Under the pieces are notes generated by a model, which was not told the DNA's origin, did no database searches, and was given only the letters and a program-made list of their open reading frames with translations. A program made the position numbers and the translations under genes. From positions 1 through 64,000 of the forward strand of contig NZ_JAAEAA010000012.1 in assembly GCF_010119545.1 (NCBI RefSeq): a stretch of 64,000 nucleotides of DNA. The letters run 5' to 3'. Below, piece after piece: positions 56,078 to 64,000 of the stretch (the first letter of the stretch is position 1; the number at the start of each line of letters is the position of its first letter). The stretch is from Pontibacter fetidus (GTDB lineage: Bacteria > Bacteroidota > Bacteroidia > Cytophagales > Hymenobacteraceae).

Positions 56078-56553
56078 TCTTTGTACCTGAGTAAATTTCC
56101 TTTCAGATAAGTTTCGGTTTTGATAAAGTTGCCCTGCTCGTCGTATACCTGCCAGTCTCCGTCCCAGTAATAATGCGCCATAGTAGCATCGCGGTATAGT
56201 TTGGCTGAGCCGGATTTTGACAGGTTTCCGTTTTCGTGGTAGCGCCACACCTGTATTACCGGAGAGTTCCGGGTATACTTCTCTTTCATGTACAGGCCAC
56301 CACTTGGGTAATAATAGCGCCAGGTTCCTACTTCTTTGCCATGTCTAAAGCGTCCGTTCCGGATCAGGTCTTTGTCGTCATTTATATAGATCTTCCAGCG
56401 GCCATGGTACTCTTTATTCTTATCAAACTTATTTACCTGGAAAGGCAGATACCAGCGTTTTATTTTAAATGGCACTGCTACCTGCGAAAAGCCTGCCAGG
56501 GGCAATACCGACAGTGACAATACAAATAGCGCCCGACGTATATGTTTTCTCAT
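56074..56553 (-). CDS. Exported MORN-like (YwqK-type) repeat protein
   Basis: A 159-residue secreted protein. A signal peptide ends near residue 24 (LAGFSQ). The mature part consists of short beta-repeats of the MORN-variant kind: GRWKIYIND, GTWRYYYPSGGLYMKEKY, VWRYHENGNLSKSG and WQVYDEQGNFIKTETY. Such proteins are annotated as YwqK-like in Bacteroidota although few are proven antitoxins; no toxin gene is adjacent. Role unknown. Confidence 0.8.
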   Translation of the reverse strand: MRKHIRRALFVLSLSVLPLAGFSQVAVPFKIKRWYLPFQVNKFDKNKEYHGRWKIYINDDKDLIRNGRFRHGKEVGTWRYYYPSGGLYMKEKYTRNSPVIQVWRYHENGNLSKSGSAKLYRDATMAHYYWDGDWQVYDEQGNFIKTETYLKGNLLRYKD

Positions 56554-56842
56554 AGTTTTATAGTTGTATAGGATGCAGCAATTGTAAAAGGTATAAAATT
56601 TTACTTAACCACACAAGTATCTTCATTTGCTAACACCCTCATGGTCAATTACCTGTAAATCCAATTATAGTTACTGAAAAATTAAATGATCAAACTATAG
56701 CAAAAAGGCTATAAAAGGCATTACCTCCTGCCCTGCTTTAACGTACAACCAGCTAATAGCTCACCTTCAGCATCCCGGAGCTATACACTTGCTGCCAACG
56801 TGTGCAGCAATATTGGTTTTCACCCTTAACCAAGAGCAACCT

Positions 56843-58276
56843 ATGCCAAAAGCAAACGAAACGCCCTCGAAAAATAAAAACACCAAAACCGATACAAAAC
56901 CGAAAGTTACCAGCAGTGTACGTGTACCCAAACCTGCCACCAACGGTAAATTAAAAGACACTGAACGCAAGGTTTTTGTGCTCGATACCTCCGTTATCCT
57001 TTACGACCACAGCGCTATCCAGAATTTCCAGGAGCATGACGTGGCCATACCTATAACGGTGCTCGAAGAACTGGACAATTTTAAAAAAGGTAACGACATC
57101 AAGAACTTCGAGGCCAGGGAGTTTATCCGGTTTATAGATAAGCTGTCTGCCGAGCATAAGCTACAGGAGTGGCTACCGCTGAATGGTAAGACCAAAGGCA
57201 ATTTCAGGGTGATTATGAACGAGAGTACCACTCTGGATGCCGTAAAAGTATTTGGCGATAAAAACGACCACCGCATACTTAACTCGGCGCTGCAAATACA
57301 GCAGGAACAACCCGACCGCAAAGTGGTGCTTGTAACAAAGGATATTAACCTGCGCCTGAAAGCCAGGGCACTGAACCTGATATCGGAAGATTATGAAACC
57401 GGCAAGATACAGGATGTGGCAGGCCTTTATACCGGCAACGACACCCTGGAAAATGTACCGGCCAACATCATTAACGACCTGTATGAAAAAGGCGTGAGTG
57501 AAGTAGAAAAAGTAATGCCTTCCCCTCCTGCCGATAACCACTTTTTTATTTTAAAGAGCTTTAAAAACTCGATCCTTACCTATTATAACGCTTCAGAGAA
57601 ACTGCTGGAAAGAGTAGATAAGCAAAACGCTTTTGGCATTAAACCCCGCAACGCCGAACAAACCTTTGCCCTGCACGCCTTGCTTAACCCGAATATAAAA
57701 CTGGTTTCTATACAAGGTGTGGCTGGTACAGGTAAAACATTGCTGGCACTGGCAAGCGCCCTGGAGCAGCGCCGCGACTATAAACAGATCTACCTGGCAC
57801 GCCCCGTAGTGCCACTCAGCAACAAAGACATCGGATACCTGCCCGGCGACATAAAATCGAAACTGAACCCGTATATGGAGCCCCTTTGGGATAACCTGAA
57901 GTACATACAGAACCAGTTTGCGGAGAACAGCAAAGAGTTTCAGAAAATACGTGACATGGTGGAGCTGGAAAAACTTATGATCACGCCGCTGGCTTACATC
58001 CGGGGCCGTAGTTTATCAAACATTATTTTTATAGTGGATGAAGCCCAGAACCTGACTCCGCATGAGGTTAAAACGATCATCTCCAGAGCCGGCGAAAACA
58101 CTAAGATAATTTTTACCGGAGATATCTACCAGATAGACACTCCTTACCTCGACTCGCAAAGCAATGGTTTATCTTACCTGATTGATCGTGCTAAAAATCA
58201 CCCGCTTTATGCACACGTAACACTTATGAAAGGTGAAAGGTCTGAACTTGCAAACCTGGCAAATGAACTGTTATAG
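56843..58276 (+). CDS. PhoH family protein with N-terminal PIN domain
   Basis: A 477-residue protein from the ATG at 56843. After a Lys/Pro-rich tail comes a PIN nuclease domain (about 45-210) beginning VFVLDTSVILYDHSAI, with further acidic residues in DKNDHRILNSAL. The PhoH ATPase domain has Walker A GVAGTGKTLLAL and Walker B IIFIVDEAQNL. PIN-PhoH proteins (PhoH2 type) act as RNA helicase-nucleases in characterised cases. Homologues are widespread; the partner is unknown. Confidence 0.93.
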   Translation: MPKANETPSKNKNTKTDTKPKVTSSVRVPKPATNGKLKDTERKVFVLDTSVILYDHSAIQNFQEHDVAIPITVLEELDNFKKGNDIKNFEAREFIRFIDKLSAEHKLQEWLPLNGKTKGNFRVIMNESTTLDAVKVFGDKNDHRILNSALQIQQEQPDRKVVLVTKDINLRLKARALNLISEDYETGKIQDVAGLYTGNDTLENVPANIINDLYEKGVSEVEKVMPSPPADNHFFILKSFKNSILTYYNASEKLLERVDKQNAFGIKPRNAEQTFALHALLNPNIKLVSIQGVAGTGKTLLALASALEQRRDYKQIYLARPVVPLSNKDIGYLPGDIKSKLNPYMEPLWDNLKYIQNQFAENSKEFQKIRDMVELEKLMITPLAYIRGRSLSNIIFIVDEAQNLTPHEVKTIISRAGENTKIIFTGDIYQIDTPYLDSQSNGLSYLIDRAKNHPLYAHVTLMKGERSELANLANELL

Positions 58277-58279
58277 TTT

Positions 58280-58312
58280 AGGAGTTAGAGAGTTAGAGAG
58301 TTAGAGAGTTAG
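58280..58312. repeat. Tandem GAGTTAGA repeat
   Basis: Four near-perfect 9-bp units of GAGTTAGA(G) directly after the PhoH stop codon. Related purine-rich strings occur at 42509-42552 and 60196-60222, and the complementary pyrimidine-rich type at about 60288-60420. Confidence 0.8.
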
Positions 58313-58395
58313 AAATATAGAGAAGCAGTACATTCTGATTTCTTCTACAAATGACCTCACAGTGTCTTGTAGAGTTGATAGTATCTTTTCACTAA

Positions 58396-58427
58396 AAAAG
58401 CCGCAGCTATAGTTAGCTGCGGCTTTT
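58396..58427. terminator. Bidirectional terminator with CTATAGTT across its loop
   Basis: A perfect 14-bp stem AAAAGCCGCAGCTA and complement with loop TAGT. It lies between the converging PhoH and DinB genes. CTATAGTT (58407-58414) spans the loop and the two top base pairs on each side. Confidence 0.88.
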
Positions 58428-58454
58428 GTGTTATAGTTTCACTTATAGTTGTTC

Positions 58455-58985
58455 TTACTGTTTCAGGTAACGCTCCTTCAGGATGTTGAGGTGGTGGCGC
58501 TCGTGGCCGGCTATAACGTAAATTAGGCCACGAAGTGTGATGTGCTTGTTATTGGCTGTACCCACGTTGTCCAACACTGCTGTTTCAAAACTGCGGAACA
58601 AGCATAGGTTTGACTTTCTTACCAGTTCATACTCGTCCAAAATATCCTTTAACTGCCTGTCGTTAGCCATTGAGTTTTCGGCATATAGGTTCTCATCAAA
58701 ACCTGGCAGCGAGGCCTGTTCGCCGCGTGCAAAGCAAAGTGCCCGGTAAGCAAAAACACGTTCCGAATCGATCATGTGCTGTACCAGTTCTTTTATAGTC
58801 CATTTGCCTTCGGCGTAGGCCTCTTCGGCACGGGCATCATCTATAGTTGCCAACAACTGTTGTAGTTCGGTAACCTGCTGTTCTAAAATATCGAGCACTT
58901 CCTTGTTTTCGGGTACCTGGCTCACATAGGGCAGGTACGAAACCGGGAATTCGGTATCAGATGGTTTCTTAATGGTTAAAGCCAT
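58455..58985 (-). CDS. DinB family protein
   Basis: A 176-residue four-helix protein. EGKWTIKELVQHMIDSERVFAYRAL-type residues (His in VQHMID) and the C-terminal VIAGHERHHLNILKERY give the three-His metal site of DinB/YfiT proteins. The likely role is a metal-dependent thiol transferase or hydrolase. It is 4 bp from the SRPBCC gene and should share a transcript. Confidence 0.9.
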   Translation of the reverse strand: MALTIKKPSDTEFPVSYLPYVSQVPENKEVLDILEQQVTELQQLLATIDDARAEEAYAEGKWTIKELVQHMIDSERVFAYRALCFARGEQASLPGFDENLYAENSMANDRQLKDILDEYELVRKSNLCLFRSFETAVLDNVGTANNKHITLRGLIYVIAGHERHHLNILKERYLKQ

Positions 58986-58989
58986 AGTT

Positions 58990-59544
58990 TTATTTTTTTG
59001 CGGTCGTGTTTTTCGTGTCCTGAATAAGTGCCTGCAGGTTGGTTAAGCCTTCCCGTATCTGCTTTTCAGTTTTATAGTTTTGGTAAGCACCTTTGTATAG
59101 TTCCAGTATGTTGTCCTGCAGCGGGGTGGTTTGCTGCCAGGTAACCAATGTGCCGTTGTCTGCTTTTTCTAACGTAAAACTTCCGGTAGATTTTGTGGCC
59201 TGGTCAGCCTGTTTAAGTTCGTAAACAAGGCTGTTGTTATCGGTGCTTTCTGTAAAAACCATGTGCCAGTTTCCGGTTTTATCGCCGTTCCAGTTTTGCC
59301 TGGCCCCAACTCCGCTTACCGGGCCACCATACATATAAATCAGGCTTGGGTCGTAAGTTTTGTTCCAGGCGCACCAGCGTTTCCAGTTGGTGGGGTTGTT
59401 TATAAACGGGAAAACCTGTTCAGGCGATGCGTTAACTAGAATCGTTTGTTTTACGAATGCCTGTTTAGGCAGTAATGTAGCATATCCAAACAAACCGGCC
59501 GCCAGCACCACCAGCACCGCGGCTATACCATACAATAGCTTCAT
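58990..59544 (-). CDS. SRPBCC (START/Bet v 1-like) protein
   Basis: A 184-residue protein with an N-terminal membrane anchor (LYGIAAVLVVLAAGLFGYAT). ILVNASPEQVFPFINNPTNWKRW is the usual SRPBCC start and GTLVTWQQTTPL the C-terminal half. These proteins bind hydrophobic ligands in a deep cavity; no ligand is known here. It precedes the DinB gene. Confidence 0.9.
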   Translation of the reverse strand: MKLLYGIAAVLVVLAAGLFGYATLLPKQAFVKQTILVNASPEQVFPFINNPTNWKRWCAWNKTYDPSLIYMYGGPVSGVGARQNWNGDKTGNWHMVFTESTDNNSLVYELKQADQATKSTGSFTLEKADNGTLVTWQQTTPLQDNILELYKGAYQNYKTEKQIREGLTNLQALIQDTKNTTAKK

Positions 59545-59747
59545 AAAAAGGTCTTAGAAAGTAAGCGTTAGTTTGTTGTACTATTATCTGATTTTATTCT
59601 CTAAGTTAAACCAAGTAGCTAGTGCAAGTCAATAGCAAAGGCATATATATTTTACAGTTATTAAAGATACCTGCCAAAACCATTAAAAGCAGCTTTTAAA
59701 ACTATAAATCCGTACAGTAAGGCAACAAACACAAACTATAGAAAACA

Positions 59748-60197
59748 ATGTTACAGGATTTAATACAAAAAGGACTGCGTTTGTCGCAGCATGCCCTATT
59801 CCGAAAGTTTCTGGGGAAAGCTGGCGGCGTATTAGGCAAACCTGCCAAACTGGCCATGGTCCTATCTAATGCCTATACCAAATTAATAGACACCAACAGC
59901 TCTGAAAGCGGATTTACCCAGATAAAAGAGATCATGCAGACCTTTATCCGGTTAGTGAGAGCCTATGCCAATGGTAGCTACCGTGCTGTTTCGAACCGGT
60001 CGTTACTGGTTGGTGTTGGTGTACTGCTCTACTTTATTTCCCCTATCGACCTTATCCCTGATTTTATACCTATTTTAGGCTTAATGGACGACATTAGTTT
60101 AATGGCCTGGTTTATAGATGCTTTCCAGAAAGAGATCACCAATTTCAGGGCCTGGGAAGAAGGCCGTACCGCAGAGCCAACCTTAGGTAGTTTATGA
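59748..60197 (+). CDS. YkvA/DUF1232 family protein
   Basis: A 149-residue protein. The conserved core LLVGVGVLLYFISPIDLIPDFIPILGLMDD (here parts of one hydrophobic hairpin) is the DUF1232 signature. It likely inserts in the membrane by this hairpin. Function is unknown. An inverted repeat follows. Confidence 0.9.
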   Translation: MLQDLIQKGLRLSQHALFRKFLGKAGGVLGKPAKLAMVLSNAYTKLIDTNSSESGFTQIKEIMQTFIRLVRAYANGSYRAVSNRSLLVGVGVLLYFISPIDLIPDFIPILGLMDDISLMAWFIDAFQKEITNFRAWEEGRTAEPTLGSL

Positions 60198-60222
60198 GTT
60201 AGAGAGTTTGGGAGTTAGAGAA
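60196..60222. repeat. GAGTTAGA-type purine-rich repeat
   Basis: GAGTTAGAGAGTTTGGGAG and a further GTTAGAGAAG overlap the end of the YkvA gene and its 3' DNA. The following 130 bp (60288-60420) is pyrimidine-rich with complementary strings such as AACTCTTA and ACTCCCAAAC. Confidence 0.65.
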
Positions 60223-60223
60223 G

Positions 60224-60259
60224 TATAAAGGCCGGTACAAGAATGTAGTGGCCTTTATA
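60224..60259 (+). terminator. Probable terminator after the YkvA gene
   Basis: A 10-bp stem TATAAAGGCC/GGCCTTTATA with a 16-nt loop, followed by TTTATAG. T-run is weak. Confidence 0.6.
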
Positions 60260-60463
60260 TTTATAGTGTAATTAACTTCACCAACTCTTACCCACTAACG
60301 CTTTCTTACTACTCTTCCCTAGTACCAATTATCACTTTCTAACTTTCCCACCTCTTTCCTCTATAACTCTTAAACTCATACTTCTTTAACTCCCAAACTT
60401 CCATTCTTCCCAACTTTAGACTAATTTCAGGCAATCAAACTTTTCAAAACTATACATTCACTC

Positions 60464-62767
60464 ATGATCAGCAAACGCATTTTTGCATTTATAGCTGCTG
60501 CCTGGTTAAGTATAGGTATAAGCGCTGCCCGCCCCGACGAAGGCATGTGGCTACCTATGCTTTTAAAACAGCTAAACGAGTCTGATATGCAGAAGAAGGG
60601 CCTGAAGCTCTCTGCCGAAGACATTTATAGTGTAAACCAATCGAGCCTGAAAGATGCCATCGTATCGTTTGGTGGCTTCTGTACCGGCGAAATGATCTCA
60701 TCGGAAGGTCTTTTGCTAACTAACCACCACTGCGGTTACGGGCAGGTACAACAGCACAGCACCGTAGAAAACGACTACCTGACCAAAGGCTTCTGGGCCA
60801 TGGATAAAAAGCAGGAACTGCCAAACCCGGGCCTTACTGCCACTTTTATTGTGCGCATGGAAGACGTGACCAAACAGATCTTAGCCGGCGCTGATGCCGC
60901 TAAAACCGAAGCGGAACGTGAAGCCATCATCCAGAAAAATATCGCCAAGGTACGCCAGGCTTCTACGGCCGGCACGCATTACGATGCCGTTATAAAGCCA
61001 TATTTTTATGGCAACGAGTATTACATGTACATCACAGAAACGTATAAAGATGTGCGTTTAGTAGGTGCTCCGCCGTCATCGATCGGTAAGTTTGGTGGTG
61101 ATACGGATAACTGGATGTGGCCACGCCATACCGGCGACTTCTCGCTGTTCCGTATTTATGCCGGCCCTAACAACGAGCCCGCCGAATACTCGCCAAACAA
61201 CAAACCATACAAGCCAAAGCACCACCTGCCTATTTCATTAAGCGGCGTAAAAGAGAATGACTTTACGCTGGTGTTCGGCTTCCCGGGTCGTACCAACGAG
61301 TACCTGACGTCGCATGCCATTAAGGAAGTATACGAAGTATCTAACCCAGCCAAGATCAAGATACGCGATACCAAATTACAGATCCTGGATAAGGACATGA
61401 AAGCTTCGGATGCGGTGCGTATTCAGTATGCAGCCAAGTATGCCAGTATTGCTAACTACTGGAAGAAATGGATTGGTGAGAACCGCGGCCTGCGCAAGGC
61501 CAATGCCATCGAGAAAAAGCAGCAACTGGAAAGCCAGTTCGTAAACTGGGTAAATGCTGACCCAAATCGTAAGCAACACTATGGTAACCTGATGGCTGAG
61601 TTTGACAAGAACTATAAAGCACTGGATGGCATCACAATTTCGCGTGACTACATTATGGAAGCTGCTAACGGTATTGAGTTGATTCGCTATGCTACAGGTT
61701 ACGCTAAACTACAGCAACTAATAGACAGCAAAGCGCCACAGGCTGAAATTACAGCAGAAGCTGAAAAATTAGAGCGCGGTGCTGCCGGTTTCTTTAAAGA
61801 TTACAATGCGCCAACTGATAAAAAGGTGTTTGCTGCGCTGATGGGCCTTTATTACAACGACCTGGACAAAAAATTACTTCCGGAAGCAGTAAGAGCAGCA
61901 GGTAACAAGTATAAAGGCGACTTCACTAAAATGGCCGAAGAAGTATACAGCAAATCAAACCTGACCTCTGAAGCTGGTGCTAAAAAGCTGCTGGCTGATG
62001 TGAAAGCTGGTAAAACAAATGCGCTTAAAAACGACCCGGCCTTTGCACTTGCCAACGCAATTGACACGCACTATAAAACACAGGTATTGCCAACCTATAC
62101 TTCGGTAAACGACAACCTGAACCTGTTGTACAGAACGTACATGACAGGCCTGCGTGCCATGCAGCAGGACAAGAAGTTTTACCCGGATGCTAACTCTACC
62201 CTGCGTGTAGCTTATGGTAAAGTAGAGCCTTACGAGCCGCTGGATGGCGTAACTTACAACTACTACACTACCCTGGAAGGCATTATGGAAAAAGCAGCTA
62301 TGACCGGCGTAGAAGATTACGTGATACCGGAAAAACTGCGCGACCTATATGAGAAAAAAGACTACGGCCAGTATGGCCTAAACGGTGAAATGCCCGTTGC
62401 CTTCATCGCATCGAACCATACGACAGGTGGTAACTCCGGTTCGCCGGTTATAAACGCTAACGGCCAGCTGATAGGTACTAACTTTGACCGTAACTGGGAA
62501 GGCACCATGAGCGACATCGCTTATAACCCGGACCAAGTGCGCAACATTGCCGTTGATGCCCGTTATGTGCTGTTCATCATTGACAAATTTGCCGGTGCCG
62601 GTCACCTTGTAAAAGAGATGACGCTGGTAACCGATAACACATCTGGCCTGCCACAGGTAGATAGCCGTAAATCTGCTTCTTCTACAAAAGAGCTTTCTAA
62701 AAAAGAGAAACGCAAACTGGAGAAGGCTGCAAAAAAGAAGAAAAAAGAAGCTGCTGAAGTTAACTAA
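60464..62767 (+). CDS. S46 family dipeptidyl-peptidase, DPP11-like
   Basis: A 767-residue secreted serine peptidase. The signal peptide ends near residue 22 (GISAA). SEGLLLTNHHCGYG carries the catalytic His, the central helical domain covers about 270-560, and NHTTGGNSGSPVINANGQL has the catalytic Ser. FDRNWEG has Arg where DPP7 has Gly; in Porphyromonas this Arg is known to favour Asp/Glu at P1 (DPP11). The tail is Lys-rich. It removes dipeptides from the N-terminus during amino-acid uptake. Confidence 0.93.
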   Translation: MISKRIFAFIAAAWLSIGISAARPDEGMWLPMLLKQLNESDMQKKGLKLSAEDIYSVNQSSLKDAIVSFGGFCTGEMISSEGLLLTNHHCGYGQVQQHSTVENDYLTKGFWAMDKKQELPNPGLTATFIVRMEDVTKQILAGADAAKTEAEREAIIQKNIAKVRQASTAGTHYDAVIKPYFYGNEYYMYITETYKDVRLVGAPPSSIGKFGGDTDNWMWPRHTGDFSLFRIYAGPNNEPAEYSPNNKPYKPKHHLPISLSGVKENDFTLVFGFPGRTNEYLTSHAIKEVYEVSNPAKIKIRDTKLQILDKDMKASDAVRIQYAAKYASIANYWKKWIGENRGLRKANAIEKKQQLESQFVNWVNADPNRKQHYGNLMAEFDKNYKALDGITISRDYIMEAANGIELIRYATGYAKLQQLIDSKAPQAEITAEAEKLERGAAGFFKDYNAPTDKKVFAALMGLYYNDLDKKLLPEAVRAAGNKYKGDFTKMAEEVYSKSNLTSEAGAKKLLADVKAGKTNALKNDPAFALANAIDTHYKTQVLPTYTSVNDNLNLLYRTYMTGLRAMQQDKKFYPDANSTLRVAYGKVEPYEPLDGVTYNYYTTLEGIMEKAAMTGVEDYVIPEKLRDLYEKKDYGQYGLNGEMPVAFIASNHTTGGNSGSPVINANGQLIGTNFDRNWEGTMSDIAYNPDQVRNIAVDARYVLFIIDKFAGAGHLVKEMTLVTDNTSGLPQVDSRKSASSTKELSKKEKRKLEKAAKKKKKEAAEVN

Positions 62768-62771
62768 GCAC

Positions 62772-62781
62772 AACTATAGTT
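62772..62781. repeat. AACTATAGTT palindrome 3' of the S46 gene
   Basis: Exact copy starting 5 bp beyond the stop codon and 11 bp ahead of the terminator. A further exact copy lies inside the next gene at 63184-63193. Confidence 0.9.
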
Positions 62782-62791
62782 TATAGTTACT

Positions 62792-62828
62792 AAAAGCCCC
62801 GCCTAAAGTATAGGTGGGGCTTTTTTTG
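62792..62828 (+). terminator. Intrinsic terminator after the S46 peptidase gene
   Basis: AAAAGCCCCGCCTA pairs with TAGGTGGGGCTTTT (one G-T pair), loop of 5 nt, followed by a T-run. Confidence 0.9.
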
Positions 62829-62926
62829 TACAGTATTTAAATCTACTAGGATAAAAGAAAATCTATAGTTTATATTTATATTCGTAAAATGCTATACAAG
62901 ATCAAACCTTAGTGAAACACCTCCCC

Positions 62927-63895
62927 ATGAAATATGTCTATAGTTTCCTGATTCTTTTAGTGCTGCTGGCTTGTACAAAGCCACAAAGTAAAAGTACTGT
63001 AAAAGCTAATACTGCCAAATTACAGGACGGTGAGCACTACTATACTTTAAACGGCGTAAGGCATTGGGTTAAAATAGCCGGAAGCGAGCACCACACCACC
63101 CCACTTGTAATTGTGCATGGCGGCCCGGGTGGCAACAACTATACCTTTGAGCGAACAGCCGGACCGGAGCTTGAAAAAGCTGCAACTATAGTTTACTACG
63201 AACAGCGCGGTTGCGGCCGCAGCGATGCCCCGCAAGACCCCACTGACTATGCCATGCAAACCCTGATCAGCGACCTGGATGCGTTGAGAGACTCGCTGGG
63301 CACTGAGAAAATATCCCTGCTGGGTTACTCTTTTGGTGCTGAGCTTTCGCTGCGCTATGCAATTGCCCACCCCACCCATACCGAAAAACTAATTCTGTCC
63401 TCCCCTGCTGAGTTATCGCCGGCAAATATGCTGGTACAGATACAGGGCTTCTACGCTATCGGCGACAGCTCACTCAGGTCAGGTATCGAAAAGGTACTAA
63501 AGGACACCACTACCTTGCAGGTAAAGTATGGCAACGTCTGGAACCTGGCAAATACTGCTATAGTAGATAAATTTCTGTTTGTGAGCCAGGAGAAAGCCCG
63601 CCTAAACAGGCAACTATGGCAGGAAAGCAAACTAAAGAACACCGGCCTCATGGCGAAAGTATACATCCAGCACAACAAAGCCGACCTAGTACAAAAGGCT
63701 AACGGGTTACAGACGCCAACTTTACTGATAAGCGGTATTTACGATAAAAACGGCGGGCTACACACCGGTCTTGCCCTGAAACAGGTATTACCAAACAGCA
63801 GCCTTAACTTGTACCATAACAGCGCCCACTTCCCCGATATAGAAGAACCCCAGCGCTTTGCTTCCGATGTAAAAACCTTTGTATCAAGCAAATAA
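62927..63895 (+). CDS. Alpha/beta hydrolase, proline iminopeptidase-like lipoprotein
   Basis: A 322-residue hydrolase from the ATG at 62927; a GTG at 62912 is a poorer start. A lipobox (LLLAC, here VLLACTK) suggests envelope location. The oxyanion loop VHGGPGGNN and the nucleophile LLGYSFGAE are typical of the S33 family. The C-terminal His sits in LYHNSAHFPD. EQRGCGRSDAPQ is the conserved prolyl iminopeptidase-type segment. It probably releases N-terminal residues, such as proline, from short peptides. Confidence 0.9.
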   Translation: MKYVYSFLILLVLLACTKPQSKSTVKANTAKLQDGEHYYTLNGVRHWVKIAGSEHHTTPLVIVHGGPGGNNYTFERTAGPELEKAATIVYYEQRGCGRSDAPQDPTDYAMQTLISDLDALRDSLGTEKISLLGYSFGAELSLRYAIAHPTHTEKLILSSPAELSPANMLVQIQGFYAIGDSSLRSGIEKVLKDTTTLQVKYGNVWNLANTAIVDKFLFVSQEKARLNRQLWQESKLKNTGLMAKVYIQHNKADLVQKANGLQTPTLLISGIYDKNGGLHTGLALKQVLPNSSLNLYHNSAHFPDIEEPQRFASDVKTFVSSK

Positions 63896-63917
63896 CTATA
63901 TCAAAGCTTACTTAAAC

Positions 63918-64000
63918 TTACATCCCCTGCAAATCAAGTTCATCTGTCGGGAGTTTAGTTACCTGCTTACCCATTTTTTTCTGGATGATCTTGAAGTGAT
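63918..64000 (-). CDS. Partial C-terminus of an unidentified protein
   Basis: On the minus strand a frame enters from the window edge and ends at a TAA (63918-63920), giving about 27 residues ending LPTDELDLQGM. Length is too short to identify a family. It is called from the clean frame and its plausible codon pattern; an alternative is that it is not coding. Confidence 0.35.
   Translation of the reverse strand, partial: HFKIIQKKMGKQVTKLPTDELDLQGM

Noticed and set aside
56074-56553. YwqK-type protein as antitoxin of a toxin-antitoxin pair
   Set aside because: No toxin gene is adjacent and the protein has a signal peptide; the name comes from the repeat type only.
58280-58312. Possible CRISPR array
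   Set aside because: Units are about 9 bp without spacers, and no cas genes are present.

Overview
The window looks like chromosomal DNA of a Bacteroidota member, most likely Cytophagales/Hymenobacteraceae (Pontibacter-like). The basis is a fused ccoNO gene, a DUF3127 protein, an S46 dipeptidyl-peptidase, many lipoproteins, and -7 promoter elements of the Bacteroidota type (TAnnTTTG). No tRNA, rRNA, CRISPR array, prophage or intact insertion sequence was recognised. The placement is inferred from gene content read by eye, not from a database search.

Positions 1-21,200 hold a surface-polysaccharide locus read almost entirely from the minus strand. It carries a UDP-diacetamido-glucuronate-type cassette (dehydrogenase, acetyltransferase, aminotransferase), several GT2/GT4 glycosyltransferases, a GT17-like enzyme, a methyltransferase and an acetyltransferase. 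An ABC exporter (Wzm/Wzt), GDP-fucose synthesis (Gmd, Fcl), a Wzc-like autokinase, a Wza-like export lipoprotein and a small outer-membrane barrel candidate complete it. The 5-12.8 kb part is clearly AT-richer than the rest, and base composition changes inside wzt.

Positions 21.4-35.6 kb hold housekeeping and sensing genes: an HD hydrolase, a Kef-type antiporter, a DUF4136 lipoprotein, an acetyl-CoA hydrolase/transferase and a DUF1206 membrane protein. They also hold an NtrC-type response regulator, a seven-PAS hybrid histidine kinase, a K+ channel with a zinc ribbon, a cyclic-nucleotide-binding protein and a tandem universal stress protein.

Positions 35.7-46.3 kb are a complete cbb3 oxidase locus (DsbD_2-like protein, ccoH, ccoG, ccoP, ccoQ, ccoNO, ccoS, ccoI) followed by a Crp/Fnr regulator with an N-terminal cysteine cluster. 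Four promoters here (usp, ccoG, ccoNO, ccoI) each carry two TGA-N6-TCA palindromes with centres exactly 22 bp apart and a -7-like element exactly 33 bp from the proximal centre. This looks like one oxygen-responsive regulon with a fixed promoter architecture.

Positions 46.5-64 kb hold an XRE regulator, an AT-rich gap with two perfect DnaA boxes in a long hairpin, an azurin-like cupredoxin, an L,D-transpeptidase and an M1 aminopeptidase. A DUF892 protein, a cyanophycin-degradation pair, a DUF3127 protein, PhoH, DinB, SRPBCC and YkvA proteins, an S46 peptidase and a proline-iminopeptidase-like hydrolase follow.

Over this sequence lies a highly iterated perfect palindrome, AACTATAGTT. I found 13 exact copies, all between 24,138 and 63,193 and none in the first 24 kb. 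Most intergenic copies sit just after stop codons. This and the tandem Fnr-type promoters are the two signals most worth following up.
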